From RGIG4079 sp045531405 (GTDB lineage Bacteria; Bacteroidota; Bacteroidia; Bacteroidales; Muribaculaceae), in the NCBI GenBank assembly GCA_045531405.1, contig JAZSDX010000014.1:1-64000 (forward strand): a DNA stretch of 64,000 bases. The letters are read 5' to 3'. This document shows, piece by piece, positions 9,487-18,750 of the stretch. Below the pieces are notes generated by a model. It did not search any database. It was not told where the DNA came from and was given only the letters and a program-made list of their open reading frames with translations. The position numbers were made by a program, and so were the translations under genes. The stretch's first letter is position 1. Each line of letters opens with the position of its first letter.

Positions 9487-11982
9487 ATGAAAAAATCTTT
9501 ACTTTTTGCTTTATCGGCAGTTACAATAGCATTAATGCCGACCGTTTCAAATGCCGGTAGATATACCAAAACTATCGACATTCGTGGTGTGGAATACAAA
9601 CTTGACACTGTTTTTCACGCAAAAGTAGGTCCTGGAACTACTCAAACTCAACTTCAACTTACCGGACCATCATCAAATCTCCAAGTATTCTACCTCACAG
9701 TTGACAAAACAACACCCGGGGTATCAATGCGTGCAGTGTGTGCTACCGACAAGGTTGGCGGAACATCAACCACAACAAACATGGCTAAATCTAAAACAAC
9801 AGATGGCGTAGCCTACTTTGCCGGAACAAATGGCGACTTCTATACAACAAGTGGCAATGCTACTAACGGGACATCTTTAGTTGGTCGCCCAACAACATCT
9901 TGTACCGTTGACCGTGAAGTTTATAAAACCTCAAATAGCAACTATCAATTCACTGTCGATGTTGATGGCAATGCTCATGTTGGACGTCTCAACTACGACA
10001 CAGGCACTGCAACTATTGGTGACAAAGTAACTCTCTATAAAGGTGTTAACGTGATGTCTCCAAGTAATGGTATAACTATCTACACTCCACGTTATTTTGG
10101 CACTACCAACAACACCGATCGTGCCGATGCGTGTGCCGAAGTTACTGCCAAACTCGTTGAGGGCGACAATTTCTATGCAGGTGGCAAATATCGCATGGAA
10201 ATCACATCTACTGCGACATCTACCGGTGATTTGGCTATACCCTCTGACGGTTTTGTAATCCATGGCAATGGCACAAGCACATCAGGCTGTAACACTGGTG
10301 CTCTCGATTTTGTAAATTCTTTGAAAGTGGGGGATATCGTGGAATTTGACCAAATCATTCTCCTTGGTGATAAACGCATCTACCCTGCTCAAATCGTATC
10401 GGGTAACCCTAAAAACGTAGGTGGAGGCGAAACTCTTGACACTGAAAGTGAACGTGGCGATGCTTCGGCACTTCACCCACGCACTTCTCTTGGTGTAAGC
10501 CAAACAGGCGACAGCATCATCATGATGGTTATTGATGGTCGCACTACTCAATCGGCCGGTGTGCGCACTTCTATGCTTGCCGACGTGATGCGTTATGCAG
10601 GTGCTTACGAAGCTCTCAACGTTGATGGTGGTGGTTCTTCAACCCTCTATACTCAAGGTCTTGGCGTGCGCAACAACTGTAGCGATGGAAAAGAACGTGC
10701 AGTAGGTAATGCTATCTTCGCTGTACTTGAAGCTCCAGAAAACAACGAAGTGGCTGAAATCCAATTCAAAGATTGGGTGATGGAAGCGCCTAAATATGGT
10801 GCATATACTCCTACAATCTATGCTTATAACAAACACGGCAAAATGATTAACAACGACCTCAAAGGCTTCACTCTCACTTGTCCCGGAGGTCTTGGCGAAA
10901 TCATAAGCGACACTACTCTATTTGCTAATGGAGAAGGCACTCACGCCCTCACAGCATCTTATAACGGCATTACTGCTACAATCCCTGTAACAATCAGCAC
11001 AACCGGTACTGCCGAATTGAAATATGACTCTGTTCTTATCGACAATTATCGTGAATGGCCTGTTGACGTGCAAGCATTGGTAAATACCACTTATATGCCT
11101 CTCGACCCTCGTGCTCTCACTTGGTCTTCGGCCGACGCAGCTATTGCTACAGTTGACGAAGTTGGTATTGTTAAAGGTCAAGCCAACGGAACTACAGACC
11201 TTACAGGTGTATTTGGAGAAAATGAATACAAACTCAATCTCACCGTTGAATGTCCTACATCTCATGCAATGCCTATTGATAAAGAAATTGTTGATTCTAC
11301 TTGGTCAAAGAGTTTAAGTGGTGTGAAAGATTTAACAATGAGCCAACTCCCTTCAGGATTTGCACTCGATTTCACAATCTCATCTTCTCGTTCATCTAAA
11401 ATCACTCTTTCTAAGGACATTCGCATTTGGAGTCTCCCCGACACTATCCAAATTCGCATCAACCCCGGAGATATTTCAGTAACAAGTGTAGGCGTAAACC
11501 TTGTTCCAAACAATGGCCGCGCAATAAATACCTCATTCTCTACTATTGAGTCTAACAAAGAGAATATTCTTTCGATTCCGGTAAGTGCAATTGGCGATCC
11601 TAACGATATCGGCATCTATCCTATATTATTCAAGACTATCTCTATTTCACCCAAAGGATCTACCAATACCGTAGCCCATATCGACATTAACGGATTTGAA
11701 GCTATCTACAAAAATGTTCCCGATGCAAGCGTAGAAGGCATCATCGCCGATGGTGCAAATATGCAAGGCTTGATTATTGCACCCAATCCTATAGCTCAAG
11801 GTGAAAATGCAGCTATTAACGCTTCAGAAGATGCAACATGGGAAATATACACCATTGCCGGCACTTTAGTTGCAAAAGGAAACGGCAACACTATTGCCTC
11901 TGCATCACTTGTAAGTGGCTCTTATATCGTGAAAGTAATCGACAATGGCACAACAGCAGCTGCTCAATTAATTGTTAAATAA
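9487..11982 (+). CDS. Secreted phosphodiester glycosidase (NAGPA/DUF2233), paralogue 1
   Basis: 831 residues. A Sec signal peptide (MKKSLLFALSAVTIALMP..SNA) is followed by a NAGPA-type domain at about 30-415. Its conserved core includes YFAGTNGDFY, LHPRTSLG, VIDGRTTQS, NVDGGGSS and the downstream DGKERAVGNAIFAV. This family removes N-acetylglucosamine or other sugars from phosphodiesters. An Ig-like (Big_2-type) region follows (AIATVDEVGIVKGQANGTTDL). The last about 75 residues (LIIAPNPIAQGENAAI...IYTIAGTLVAKGNG...LIVK) look like a type IX secretion sorting tail, so it is probably exported across the outer membrane. It is separated from paralogue 2 by a strong hairpin. The substrate is unknown. 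Confidence 0.85.
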   Translation: MKKSLLFALSAVTIALMPTVSNAGRYTKTIDIRGVEYKLDTVFHAKVGPGTTQTQLQLTGPSSNLQVFYLTVDKTTPGVSMRAVCATDKVGGTSTTTNMAKSKTTDGVAYFAGTNGDFYTTSGNATNGTSLVGRPTTSCTVDREVYKTSNSNYQFTVDVDGNAHVGRLNYDTGTATIGDKVTLYKGVNVMSPSNGITIYTPRYFGTTNNTDRADACAEVTAKLVEGDNFYAGGKYRMEITSTATSTGDLAIPSDGFVIHGNGTSTSGCNTGALDFVNSLKVGDIVEFDQIILLGDKRIYPAQIVSGNPKNVGGGETLDTESERGDASALHPRTSLGVSQTGDSIIMMVIDGRTTQSAGVRTSMLADVMRYAGAYEALNVDGGGSSTLYTQGLGVRNNCSDGKERAVGNAIFAVLEAPENNEVAEIQFKDWVMEAPKYGAYTPTIYAYNKHGKMINNDLKGFTLTCPGGLGEIISDTTLFANGEGTHALTASYNGITATIPVTISTTGTAELKYDSVLIDNYREWPVDVQALVNTTYMPLDPRALTWSSADAAIATVDEVGIVKGQANGTTDLTGVFGENEYKLNLTVECPTSHAMPIDKEIVDSTWSKSLSGVKDLTMSQLPSGFALDFTISSSRSSKITLSKDIRIWSLPDTIQIRINPGDISVTSVGVNLVPNNGRAINTSFSTIESNKENILSIPVSAIGDPNDIGIYPILFKTISISPKGSTNTVAHIDINGFEAIYKNVPDASVEGIIADGANMQGLIIAPNPIAQGENAAINASEDATWEIYTIAGTLVAKGNGNTIASASLVSGSYIVKVIDNGTTAAAQLIVK

Positions 11983-11999
11983 TATTTTATCATAAAATT

Positions 12000-12038
12000 A
12001 TTGCCATAAGTAGTCGTAAATGCGCTACTTATGGCAAT
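12000..12038 (+). terminator. Hairpin between paralogues 1 and 2
   Basis: A perfect 14-bp inverted repeat (ATTGCCATAAGTAG / CTACTTATGGCAAT) with an 11-base loop is followed by TTAAAATTTATTTT. It begins 17 bases after the first stop and ends 14 bases before the preferred start of the next gene. It fits a terminator or partial attenuator that would lower expression of the two downstream paralogues. Confidence 0.7.
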
Positions 12039-12052
12039 TAAAATTTATTTTC

Positions 12053-14506
12053 ATGCGCATATTATATACATTATCACTATGCTTAGCCATATCCTCTACT
12101 TCCGCTTTATATGCCAATCGTATTGAGATGCTTCAAGGAGTTGAGTTTTCAATTGACACCCTAAGCCATTACAAAGCAGGGCCAGGAGCTACCTATACCT
12201 CTCTAAATATGCAGTCGGAGTCTAAAAACCTTAATGTGTTTATTCTCGAGATGGACATGAAGGGACACGACAATGTAGAATATCGCATGGAAATAGGCAA
12301 TGACACCACACTCACCACTGAGCAAATCTCAAGCATTGCAAAGCGCAAAACTAATGAAAACACCCACTATTTTGCGGCCGTAAATGCCGACTTTTATATA
12401 ACATCGTCATATGTCCCTGAATATGCCGGACAGCCTCATATGAACTGCATCATGAATGGCGAAATAGCAGGCACAGGCTATCTTGCAGCTGCCGATTATG
12501 GGCATTTTTTCATGGATCAAAACAAAAATATGTGGTGCGACAATCCCTCTCAGTCATTCACCCTAAGCCTCCCCAACGGCTCTATAGTGGAGTTGCCTCG
12601 CATCAACCAAGATATCTACGACAACGAAATAGTATTGTTTAACTCTAAATATGGCCGTCAAACTCGCGTGAGTGGTTGTACCGACGTAAGGGTACGGCTC
12701 GCTGAAGGAGAATCGTGGGGGATCAACCGCCCTATCAAACTTATCGTAACGTCAGCACCCTCAACTGCAGGAGCCACACCAATTACTCCCAACGAAGTGG
12801 TAATAAGCGCAAAAGGCGACGAGCAGTCAGCTAAATTGGCTGCGTTAAAAGTAGATGACGAGTTAACCCTCAACTGCAACATCTCTCTTCAAGACTATAA
12901 CATCGCCCCCGACATAAAAGAATGTAGCGGAGGCGATGTAGTTATCCTTAAACGTGGCGAAGTTGTTTATGAAGCTATTAGATTTATCAACGGACGCGAT
13001 AGCAATAACCCTCGCACAATGTTTGGTTACAACGAAGATCGCAGCAAGATGGTGTGGTGTGTAGTTGACGGCCGTGGAGTATCAACAGGCTGCACATATC
13101 CCGAAGGTGCCGATTTAATGAAAATCCTCGGTTGCTACGATGCCCTCAATGTTGATGGTGGTGGTTCATCGGGCATGTATCTTGAGTCTTTTGGCATCGT
13201 CAACCACCCAAGTGATGGCAAAGAACGTGCCGTATCAAATGGTTTGTTTGCTGTGTTAAATGCACCTAAAGACAATAACATTTCTGAAATACGTTTTGCC
13301 GATTGGAGTGTAAAATCGCCCAAATATGGCAACTACACCCCTGTGATTTATGGATATAATCAATATGGGTTACTTATCGATACCGATGTAAAAGGCTATA
13401 CACTCTCTTCGCCTAAAGAATTAGGAGAAATCATTAACGATGGTGCCACGCTCTTTGCCAATGGCGACGGCACACATCTGCTCACAGCATCATATGGCGA
13501 TGCTACAGCACAAGTTGTAGTAACAATAGGAGGAGGCGAGCCATCGTTCCGTCTGGATAGCGTATTAGTTAATTCCTATTTTGACTATAATATGGAAGTT
13601 TCCGCATTAGTCGGCAACAATCCTATGCCACTTGATAATATCGCTCTTGATTGGAGTGTTGAAGACAACACTATCGCCTCAATAGATGCCAATGGCTTAA
13701 TTCATGGGATTAAAAACGGGACTACTCTCGTTTATGGTTCTGTTGACGAATTTTCCGACACAATACTTGTAAAAGTGGAAATACCCGAAGTGCGTTACAA
13801 CGATGCAGAATCAGCTATCGACATCGACACGTGGAGATTCTCAAAAAGTGGAATCAAAAATGAAACAATAAGTGCTTGTGGATCCAATGGTGTGGCTGTT
13901 GACTACACTATCAGTTCATCGCGCAACGCATATATAAAAATGGCAAAAGAATTGCCGTTATGGAGTCGCCCCGATTCTATCGAACTGCAACTCAACCCTG
14001 GAACTGCCACTATCAAGCAAATCACTATACAAGCAACTCCTAGCCATGGTGCAAAAGCTGTAAACCACACCATCACACCCACTCTCAATGCCAATACCAT
14101 TAATCGCATTGCTATATCGGTGAGTGATATTGCCGACATCACCGATGCCGGAATTTTCCCTCTTTCAATCAATGTCATAACGATATATTTCAGCGATGCA
14201 GTCAACACAGTGGGACATATCGAAATACCTCACATCTATGGTGTCCATACAGCAATTGCTCCCGATGCGGGTGTGGAAAATGTGATTATTGACAGAGTCA
14301 ACGCCCTTATTTCCTACCCTAACCCCGTTGACAAAGGCGAAATCATAAATCTAAACATCGATAGCAACAACAGTTATTCAGTATATTCCATTTCCGGTGC
14401 AATTGTATTCGAGGGCAAAGGTAACACTATCGACACCTCCTATCTTTCTCAAGGTATATACTTTATCACAAGCGATAATCTCACAACTAAAATAATTATT
14501 AAATAA
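12053..14506 (+). CDS. Secreted phosphodiester glycosidase (NAGPA/DUF2233), paralogue 2
   Basis: 817 residues from the ATG at 12053, which gives a normal signal peptide (MRILYTLSLCLAISSTSALYA). An upstream ATG at 12020 would place codons inside the hairpin and is disfavoured. The architecture is that of paralogue 1: NAGPA domain (YFAAVNADFY, NPRTMFG, VVDGRGVST, NVDGGGSS, SDGKERAVSNGLFAV), Ig-like region (LIHGIKNGTTLVYGSVDEF), a jelly-roll-like segment, and a sorting-type tail ending TTKIIIK. Its C-terminal half is far more like paralogue 3 than paralogue 1, which points to a later duplication. Only 12 bases separate it from paralogue 3, so those two are cotranscribed. Confidence 0.83.
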   Translation: MRILYTLSLCLAISSTSALYANRIEMLQGVEFSIDTLSHYKAGPGATYTSLNMQSESKNLNVFILEMDMKGHDNVEYRMEIGNDTTLTTEQISSIAKRKTNENTHYFAAVNADFYITSSYVPEYAGQPHMNCIMNGEIAGTGYLAAADYGHFFMDQNKNMWCDNPSQSFTLSLPNGSIVELPRINQDIYDNEIVLFNSKYGRQTRVSGCTDVRVRLAEGESWGINRPIKLIVTSAPSTAGATPITPNEVVISAKGDEQSAKLAALKVDDELTLNCNISLQDYNIAPDIKECSGGDVVILKRGEVVYEAIRFINGRDSNNPRTMFGYNEDRSKMVWCVVDGRGVSTGCTYPEGADLMKILGCYDALNVDGGGSSGMYLESFGIVNHPSDGKERAVSNGLFAVLNAPKDNNISEIRFADWSVKSPKYGNYTPVIYGYNQYGLLIDTDVKGYTLSSPKELGEIINDGATLFANGDGTHLLTASYGDATAQVVVTIGGGEPSFRLDSVLVNSYFDYNMEVSALVGNNPMPLDNIALDWSVEDNTIASIDANGLIHGIKNGTTLVYGSVDEFSDTILVKVEIPEVRYNDAESAIDIDTWRFSKSGIKNETISACGSNGVAVDYTISSSRNAYIKMAKELPLWSRPDSIELQLNPGTATIKQITIQATPSHGAKAVNHTITPTLNANTINRIAISVSDIADITDAGIFPLSINVITIYFSDAVNTVGHIEIPHIYGVHTAIAPDAGVENVIIDRVNALISYPNPVDKGEIINLNIDSNNSYSVYSISGAIVFEGKGNTIDTSYLSQGIYFITSDNLTTKIIIK

Positions 14507-14518
14507 CATAACCAATTT

Positions 14519-16936
14519 ATGAAAAAAACTCTTTTAATCTCGCTTGCCTTAATTGCCCCACTCGCTTCGTGGGCTACAAAGGAATGGACTTTGCAAGGCA
14601 ACACCTACACAGTTGACACAGTGTATCATGCACCGATTGGTCCGGGTACAACTCAAACATCTCTCCGTGTTGTAGGTGCTTACAACCTCAACGTATTTTA
14701 CACTGTTACCGACCTCACCCACCCCAATGTGGAAATGCGTGTAGCTCCTGCCAATAACAATTCTCTCGCAGGTGGAGCAGGTGTATCAACCATGGCAAAA
14801 AACAATACTACCGACGAAGTGCAATATTTTGCCGGTGTAAATGCCGACTTCTTTGGCAACAGCAAACCTATCGGTTCAACTGTAATCAACAACGAAATAT
14901 GGTATGCCAATAATAACGGCTGGACCGGTTGGGCTATCGATGCTAACAAGAAAACCCTTGTAGGCTCTTCTTCATTCAGTGGCACTGTCACTTCAAGCGC
15001 CGGCACTTCGCATGCACTCACCACTATAAACAATGCTCGTTATGAGGACAATCTCATCATTTACTCTAAAAAATACGGCACTACTACCGGGACAAACGAT
15101 TATGGCTACGAAGTGGTAATCACTCCTATAAATGGCGGTGTGTTGAGTATGGGAACAGTGCAAATGACCGTAGCCGAAACACCTCACACTACAGGTTCTA
15201 CAACTATCCCTGCAGGTAGTTATGTTCTCTCCGGACATGGCACAGCTGCAACATTTGTAGCAGGTCTAACTCAAGGCGAAACAATCACTATCAATACTCA
15301 AATGACGCTTGGCGATAACACCATTATCCCCACTCAAATGGCTGGTGGACAACCTATGATTCTTTCGGGTGGTCAAGTATTGTCAACCGAGACAGCCCTC
15401 GACCACTTGACAGCCCTCAACCCTCGCACCGCTATCGGTTATGACGCAACCGGCACAAAACTCGTCTTGTTAGTAGTCGATGGTCGCAGCACTGCTTCAC
15501 AAGGTTGCGTATCTAAAGTGCTTGCCGACATCATGCGCGAAGTAGGTTGTAGCGAAGCTATGAACTTCGACGGTGGTGGTTCTTCTGCAATTTACACAAA
15601 AGTCCTTGGCGTGCGCAACGACCCAAGCGACGGCAAAGAACGTTCAGTAACAAATGGTGTATTTGCTGTATCAAATGCCCCTGTTGACAACACCGTTGCC
15701 GCTCTCGCTTTTGAAGATTTCAAAACTGCATTACCCAAATATGGTTTCTATAACCCACGCGTGTATGCGTTCAATAAATATGGCGTAATGATTTCCGACG
15801 ACTTTGAAGAAGCCACCCTCTCTTGCCCCAAAGAATTGGGCGAAATTGTTGAGAACGGCACTATCCTATTCTCTAATGGAGAAGGTTCTCACGTGCTAAC
15901 TGCAACATATGGCGATGCCAAAGCCGAAGTTATCGTGACAATAGGCAGTGGCATTCCATCATTCCGTCTCGACAGCGTATTGGTTGATTCTTACACCGAC
16001 TATCCTATGGAAGTGACTGCGACTGTAGAGGACAAACAAATGCCGCTTGAAAACTCTGCTTTGACTTGGACTGTTGAAGACAACTCTATCGCAACAGTTG
16101 ATGATGCAGGGGTAGTTCATGGTGTTAAAAATGGCACAACCAAAGTTTTTGGTGCTGTTGAAGATTTTTCCGATACTATCCTTGTGAAAGTGGAAATCCC
16201 TATCGTGCGTTATCAAGATGCCGAAACAAATGTTGACGTAACTACTTGGAAACTCACTAAGAGCGGAGTAAAAGAAGAAGCAATAAGTGCTTGTGGATCT
16301 AATGGCGTGGCTGTTGACTACACTATCAGTTCTTCACGCAACGCATATGTGAGAATAGCTAAAGAATTGGCAATTTGGAGCCGCCCCGACTCTATCGAGC
16401 TTCAACTCAACCCCGGGGCTGCCACTATCAAACAAATAACTATCCAAACTACTCCAAGCCAAGGTGCTAAAGCTACAAACCTCACAATCACTCCTACTCT
16501 CACAGCCAATACTGTTAATCGCATAGCAATCCCTATGGGCGATTTTGCCGACATAACCGATGCCGGAATTTATCCACTCACAATCAATGCGATATCTGTT
16601 TACTTCAGCGACGCAGTCAACACTGTGGGACATATCGAAATACCCCACATCTATGGTGTTTACACTGCAATCGCTCCCGATGCGAGCGTGGAAAATATCA
16701 CTATCGACAATACTACTGAAACGCTAATCATCGCCCCCAACCCCATTGATGCTGGCGAAATCGTTTCAATCAACGCATCTGCTGATGCTGTTTTCTCAAT
16801 CTATAACACTGCCGGTGCATTAATTATAAAAGGCAATGGCAACAAAATCGCCACTGCCAACCTCGGCACAGGTATCTACATCGTATCGGTAATCGACAAT
16901 GGCATTACTCGTGCAACTCGTCTCATTATTAAGTAA
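14519..16936 (+). CDS. Secreted phosphodiester glycosidase (NAGPA/DUF2233), paralogue 3
   Basis: 805 residues with signal peptide (MKKTLLISLALIAPLASWA). NAGPA-domain motifs are YFAGVNADFFG, LNPRTAIGYD, VVDGRSTASQG, NFDGGGSS (Phe in place of Val) and DGKERSVTNGVFAV. The Ig-like region (VVHGVKNGTTKVFG) and the SSRNAYVRIAKELAIWSRPD segment are nearly the same as in paralogue 2. The C-terminal tail (LIIAPNPIDAGEIVSI...IYNTAGALIIKGNG...RLIIK) resembles a type IX sorting domain. Transcription should end at the hairpin at 16974-17005. Confidence 0.84.
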   Translation: MKKTLLISLALIAPLASWATKEWTLQGNTYTVDTVYHAPIGPGTTQTSLRVVGAYNLNVFYTVTDLTHPNVEMRVAPANNNSLAGGAGVSTMAKNNTTDEVQYFAGVNADFFGNSKPIGSTVINNEIWYANNNGWTGWAIDANKKTLVGSSSFSGTVTSSAGTSHALTTINNARYEDNLIIYSKKYGTTTGTNDYGYEVVITPINGGVLSMGTVQMTVAETPHTTGSTTIPAGSYVLSGHGTAATFVAGLTQGETITINTQMTLGDNTIIPTQMAGGQPMILSGGQVLSTETALDHLTALNPRTAIGYDATGTKLVLLVVDGRSTASQGCVSKVLADIMREVGCSEAMNFDGGGSSAIYTKVLGVRNDPSDGKERSVTNGVFAVSNAPVDNTVAALAFEDFKTALPKYGFYNPRVYAFNKYGVMISDDFEEATLSCPKELGEIVENGTILFSNGEGSHVLTATYGDAKAEVIVTIGSGIPSFRLDSVLVDSYTDYPMEVTATVEDKQMPLENSALTWTVEDNSIATVDDAGVVHGVKNGTTKVFGAVEDFSDTILVKVEIPIVRYQDAETNVDVTTWKLTKSGVKEEAISACGSNGVAVDYTISSSRNAYVRIAKELAIWSRPDSIELQLNPGAATIKQITIQTTPSQGAKATNLTITPTLTANTVNRIAIPMGDFADITDAGIYPLTINAISVYFSDAVNTVGHIEIPHIYGVYTAIAPDASVENITIDNTTETLIIAPNPIDAGEIVSINASADAVFSIYNTAGALIIKGNGNKIATANLGTGIYIVSVIDNGITRATRLIIK

Positions 16937-16973
16937 TATCTTCGCTCTTAACGCGATTTTCTCTCATAAAAAG

Positions 16974-17005
16974 AAAAGCCTCGACAAGAAAGTCGGGGCT
17001 TTTCT
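16974..17005. terminator. Bidirectional terminator between glycosidase cluster and tRNAs
   Basis: AAAAGCCTCGAC and GTCGGGGCTTTT pair around AAGAAA, with A and T runs on the two sides. It lies between the convergent glycosidase gene and the tRNA pair and can serve both. Confidence 0.8.
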
Positions 17006-17009
17006 TTTG

Positions 17010-17082
17010 AGCGGAAGACGGGGCTCAAACCCGCGACCCTCAGCTTGGAAGGCTGATGCTCTATCGACTGAGCTACTTCCGC
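17010..17082 (-). tRNA. tRNA-Gly (anticodon UCC)
   Basis: A complete cloverleaf reads on the minus strand. The acceptor stem is GCGGAAG/CTTCCGC, the D-arm contains AGCTC..GAGC, and the anticodon arm is TCAGC-CTTCCAA-GCTGA with anticodon TCC. The T-arm is GCGGG-TTTGAGC-CCCGT, and the discriminator is T. The CCA end is not encoded. It lies 19 bases after tRNA-Tyr, so the two are probably one transcript. Confidence 0.95.
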
Positions 17083-17101
17083 AATTATAAAACTTTTTGT
17101 G

Positions 17102-17184
17102 TGGGCGAAGATGGATTCGAACCACCGAAGGTATAAACCAGCAGATTTACAGTCTGCCCCATTTGGCCACTCTGGTATTCGCCC
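17102..17184 (-). tRNA. tRNA-Tyr (anticodon GUA)
   Basis: The minus-strand cloverleaf has acceptor stem GGGCGAA/TTCGCCC and anticodon arm GCAGA-CTGTAAA-TCTGC with anticodon GTA. It has a long variable arm (GGTTTATACC) as expected for a class II tRNA-Tyr, a T-loop TTCGAAT, and discriminator A. No CCA is encoded. Confidence 0.95.
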
Positions 17185-17204
17185 TAAATCGGGTGCAAAG
17201 ATAA

Positions 17205-17696
17205 TCAAAGTTCTTTAACCTTGCAAGCGAAATCGTGCATTTTAATTGCTGCAACGGCTGCTTCTTCCCCCTTATTTCCGAGCGCGCCTCCACATCGATC
17301 GAGTGCATCTTGCTCACAATCAACAGTTAGCACACCAAATATAACCGGGATATCACAATCGGCATTAAGAGATGTTATCCCTTGAGTTACGCTTTGACAC
17401 ACATAGTCAAAATGTGGCGTTCCTCCTCGAATCACACAACCAAACACAATTATTGCATCATAGAGCGATGATTCTATTAGTTGTGAAGCTGCAAATGTGA
17501 GTTCTACGGCTCCGGGAACATGATAAACATCTACATCGTCTTCTGCAAACCCTTGTAATGAGAATACTTTTAATGCCCCATCAGTAAGTGCACCGGTTAT
17601 ATGTGCATTCCATTCGGCAGCTACGATAGCCACTCTCATATTTTCAACTTTGGGAATTTCTCCTTGTGGTGCGCTGTGAGATAAACTTGTTGCCAT
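17205..17696 (-). CDS. ribH: 6,7-dimethyl-8-ribityllumazine synthase
   Basis: 163 residues from the ATG at 17696. The frame extends further upstream, but that extension runs into the preceding gene and has no family similarity. The enzyme condenses a ribityl-aminouracil with dihydroxybutanone phosphate, the penultimate step of riboflavin synthesis, and usually forms 60-mer shells. Motifs: VAAEWNAHIT, VPGAVELTFAA, the catalytic-site region VFGCVIRGGTPHFDYVC, and VIFGVLTVD. It lies 25 bases after the TPR gene. No FMN riboswitch is visible in that gap. Confidence 0.95.
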   Translation of the reverse strand: MATSLSHSAPQGEIPKVENMRVAIVAAEWNAHITGALTDGALKVFSLQGFAEDDVDVYHVPGAVELTFAASQLIESSLYDAIIVFGCVIRGGTPHFDYVCQSVTQGITSLNADCDIPVIFGVLTVDCEQDALDRCGGALGNKGEEAAVAAIKMHDFACKVKEL

Positions 17697-17721
17697 ATGT
17701 ATAATTTTTTTGAAATGATTA

Positions 17722-18732
17722 TTATTTAGGAAACATTTTGTGCCACAATCCCAATATATCAAGATTGCTGTTATTTGCATTTAGCAGTATTTCTACTATT
17801 TGTTTATGCTCATCGACAGCATTTAGCTTTGTGGCTTTATGAAGCATTGTATTGAGCAAGTGTACTCCTTTGTCGCGAGTATTTTTTGTTTGAATCAATG
17901 CTCCGCCAAGAGATATTGAGAGGTGGAGTTGTTGTAGTGAAAATTCCGGTTCTATGCGTGTGAGATATTTCAATGCTCGAGTATAAAAGTGTATCGCTTC
18001 GCGATAACGATTCATTTGAGAAAGCGTATCACCCTCATTCTCAAGCGAATTTACAAGGCGTGTTGTTGCTTCAACAATCCCTGAATTAACTTCGGCAAGG
18101 TGGACCGATGTTTCAACCTGATATTGTGCTAATAGATTCGCTTGGTCAACTTTTGAACGATAAATTGTGGTAGAAGCATTAAGTGCCGTAAGTAATGCCG
18201 AATTATATCGCCGAGGATTTGTTTTTGATAGTTTCTCCAAAAGTTTTACCACCTTCAAAATCTCTCGTTCGGCCTGCTTAAATTCTTTTTTATTGCTGTG
18301 AACTATCGACAAGTCAAACAGCAACATTGCAAGTAAGCACATAAAACTCTCATCTTTGCGACGAGTATTTTGCACTAATATAGATAATGCCTCAGCTGCT
18401 ATTACTAATGCTTGTTCATATTTTTCATCTTCTATGAAAGTCGCAGCCAAAACTTGCTTTATTGCGACATGAACATCGACCACATTATCGGAACTACAAC
18501 GAGAAAACATCGTGTTAAGCCATTGTAGATGGGCAATTGCCTTACTTATGTTATTTTCTGAAATCATGTGGTTTACCACCACTCTCATCGTATCTATAAT
18601 TGTTGATAACGAAGCGTTGGCAAGTCCATGACGAATAGAATAAATCGACGACCCGGATTTGAACGCTGCAAGTTGATTGAGCGAATGTGAATTGCTTACA
18701 CTTATAAAAAGTGAGTCGAGCGACGATTTCAT
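17722..18732 (-). CDS. Tetratricopeptide-repeat protein
   Basis: 336 residues, almost all helical. TPR-like helical pairs can be read around EDEKYEQALVIAAEAL, NKKEFKQAEREILKVVKLL and MNRYREAIHFYTRALKYL. No signal peptide or membrane helix is evident, so it is probably cytoplasmic and acts as a protein-interaction scaffold. It is placed between a KdsD-like SIS gene (18 bases upstream) and ribH (25 bases downstream), so the three form an operon. The partner is unknown. Confidence 0.75.
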   Translation of the reverse strand: MKSSLDSLFISVSNSHSLNQLAAFKSGSSIYSIRHGLANASLSTIIDTMRVVVNHMISENNISKAIAHLQWLNTMFSRCSSDNVVDVHVAIKQVLAATFIEDEKYEQALVIAAEALSILVQNTRRKDESFMCLLAMLLFDLSIVHSNKKEFKQAEREILKVVKLLEKLSKTNPRRYNSALLTALNASTTIYRSKVDQANLLAQYQVETSVHLAEVNSGIVEATTRLVNSLENEGDTLSQMNRYREAIHFYTRALKYLTRIEPEFSLQQLHLSISLGGALIQTKNTRDKGVHLLNTMLHKATKLNAVDEHKQIVEILLNANNSNLDILGLWHKMFPK

Positions 18733-18750
18733 TAATTGGCAAATAAATAA

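Noticed and set aside
17697..17780. Longer N-terminus of ribH
   Set aside because: It overlaps the end of the TPR gene and has no similarity to the family; the ATG at 17696 gives the usual length.
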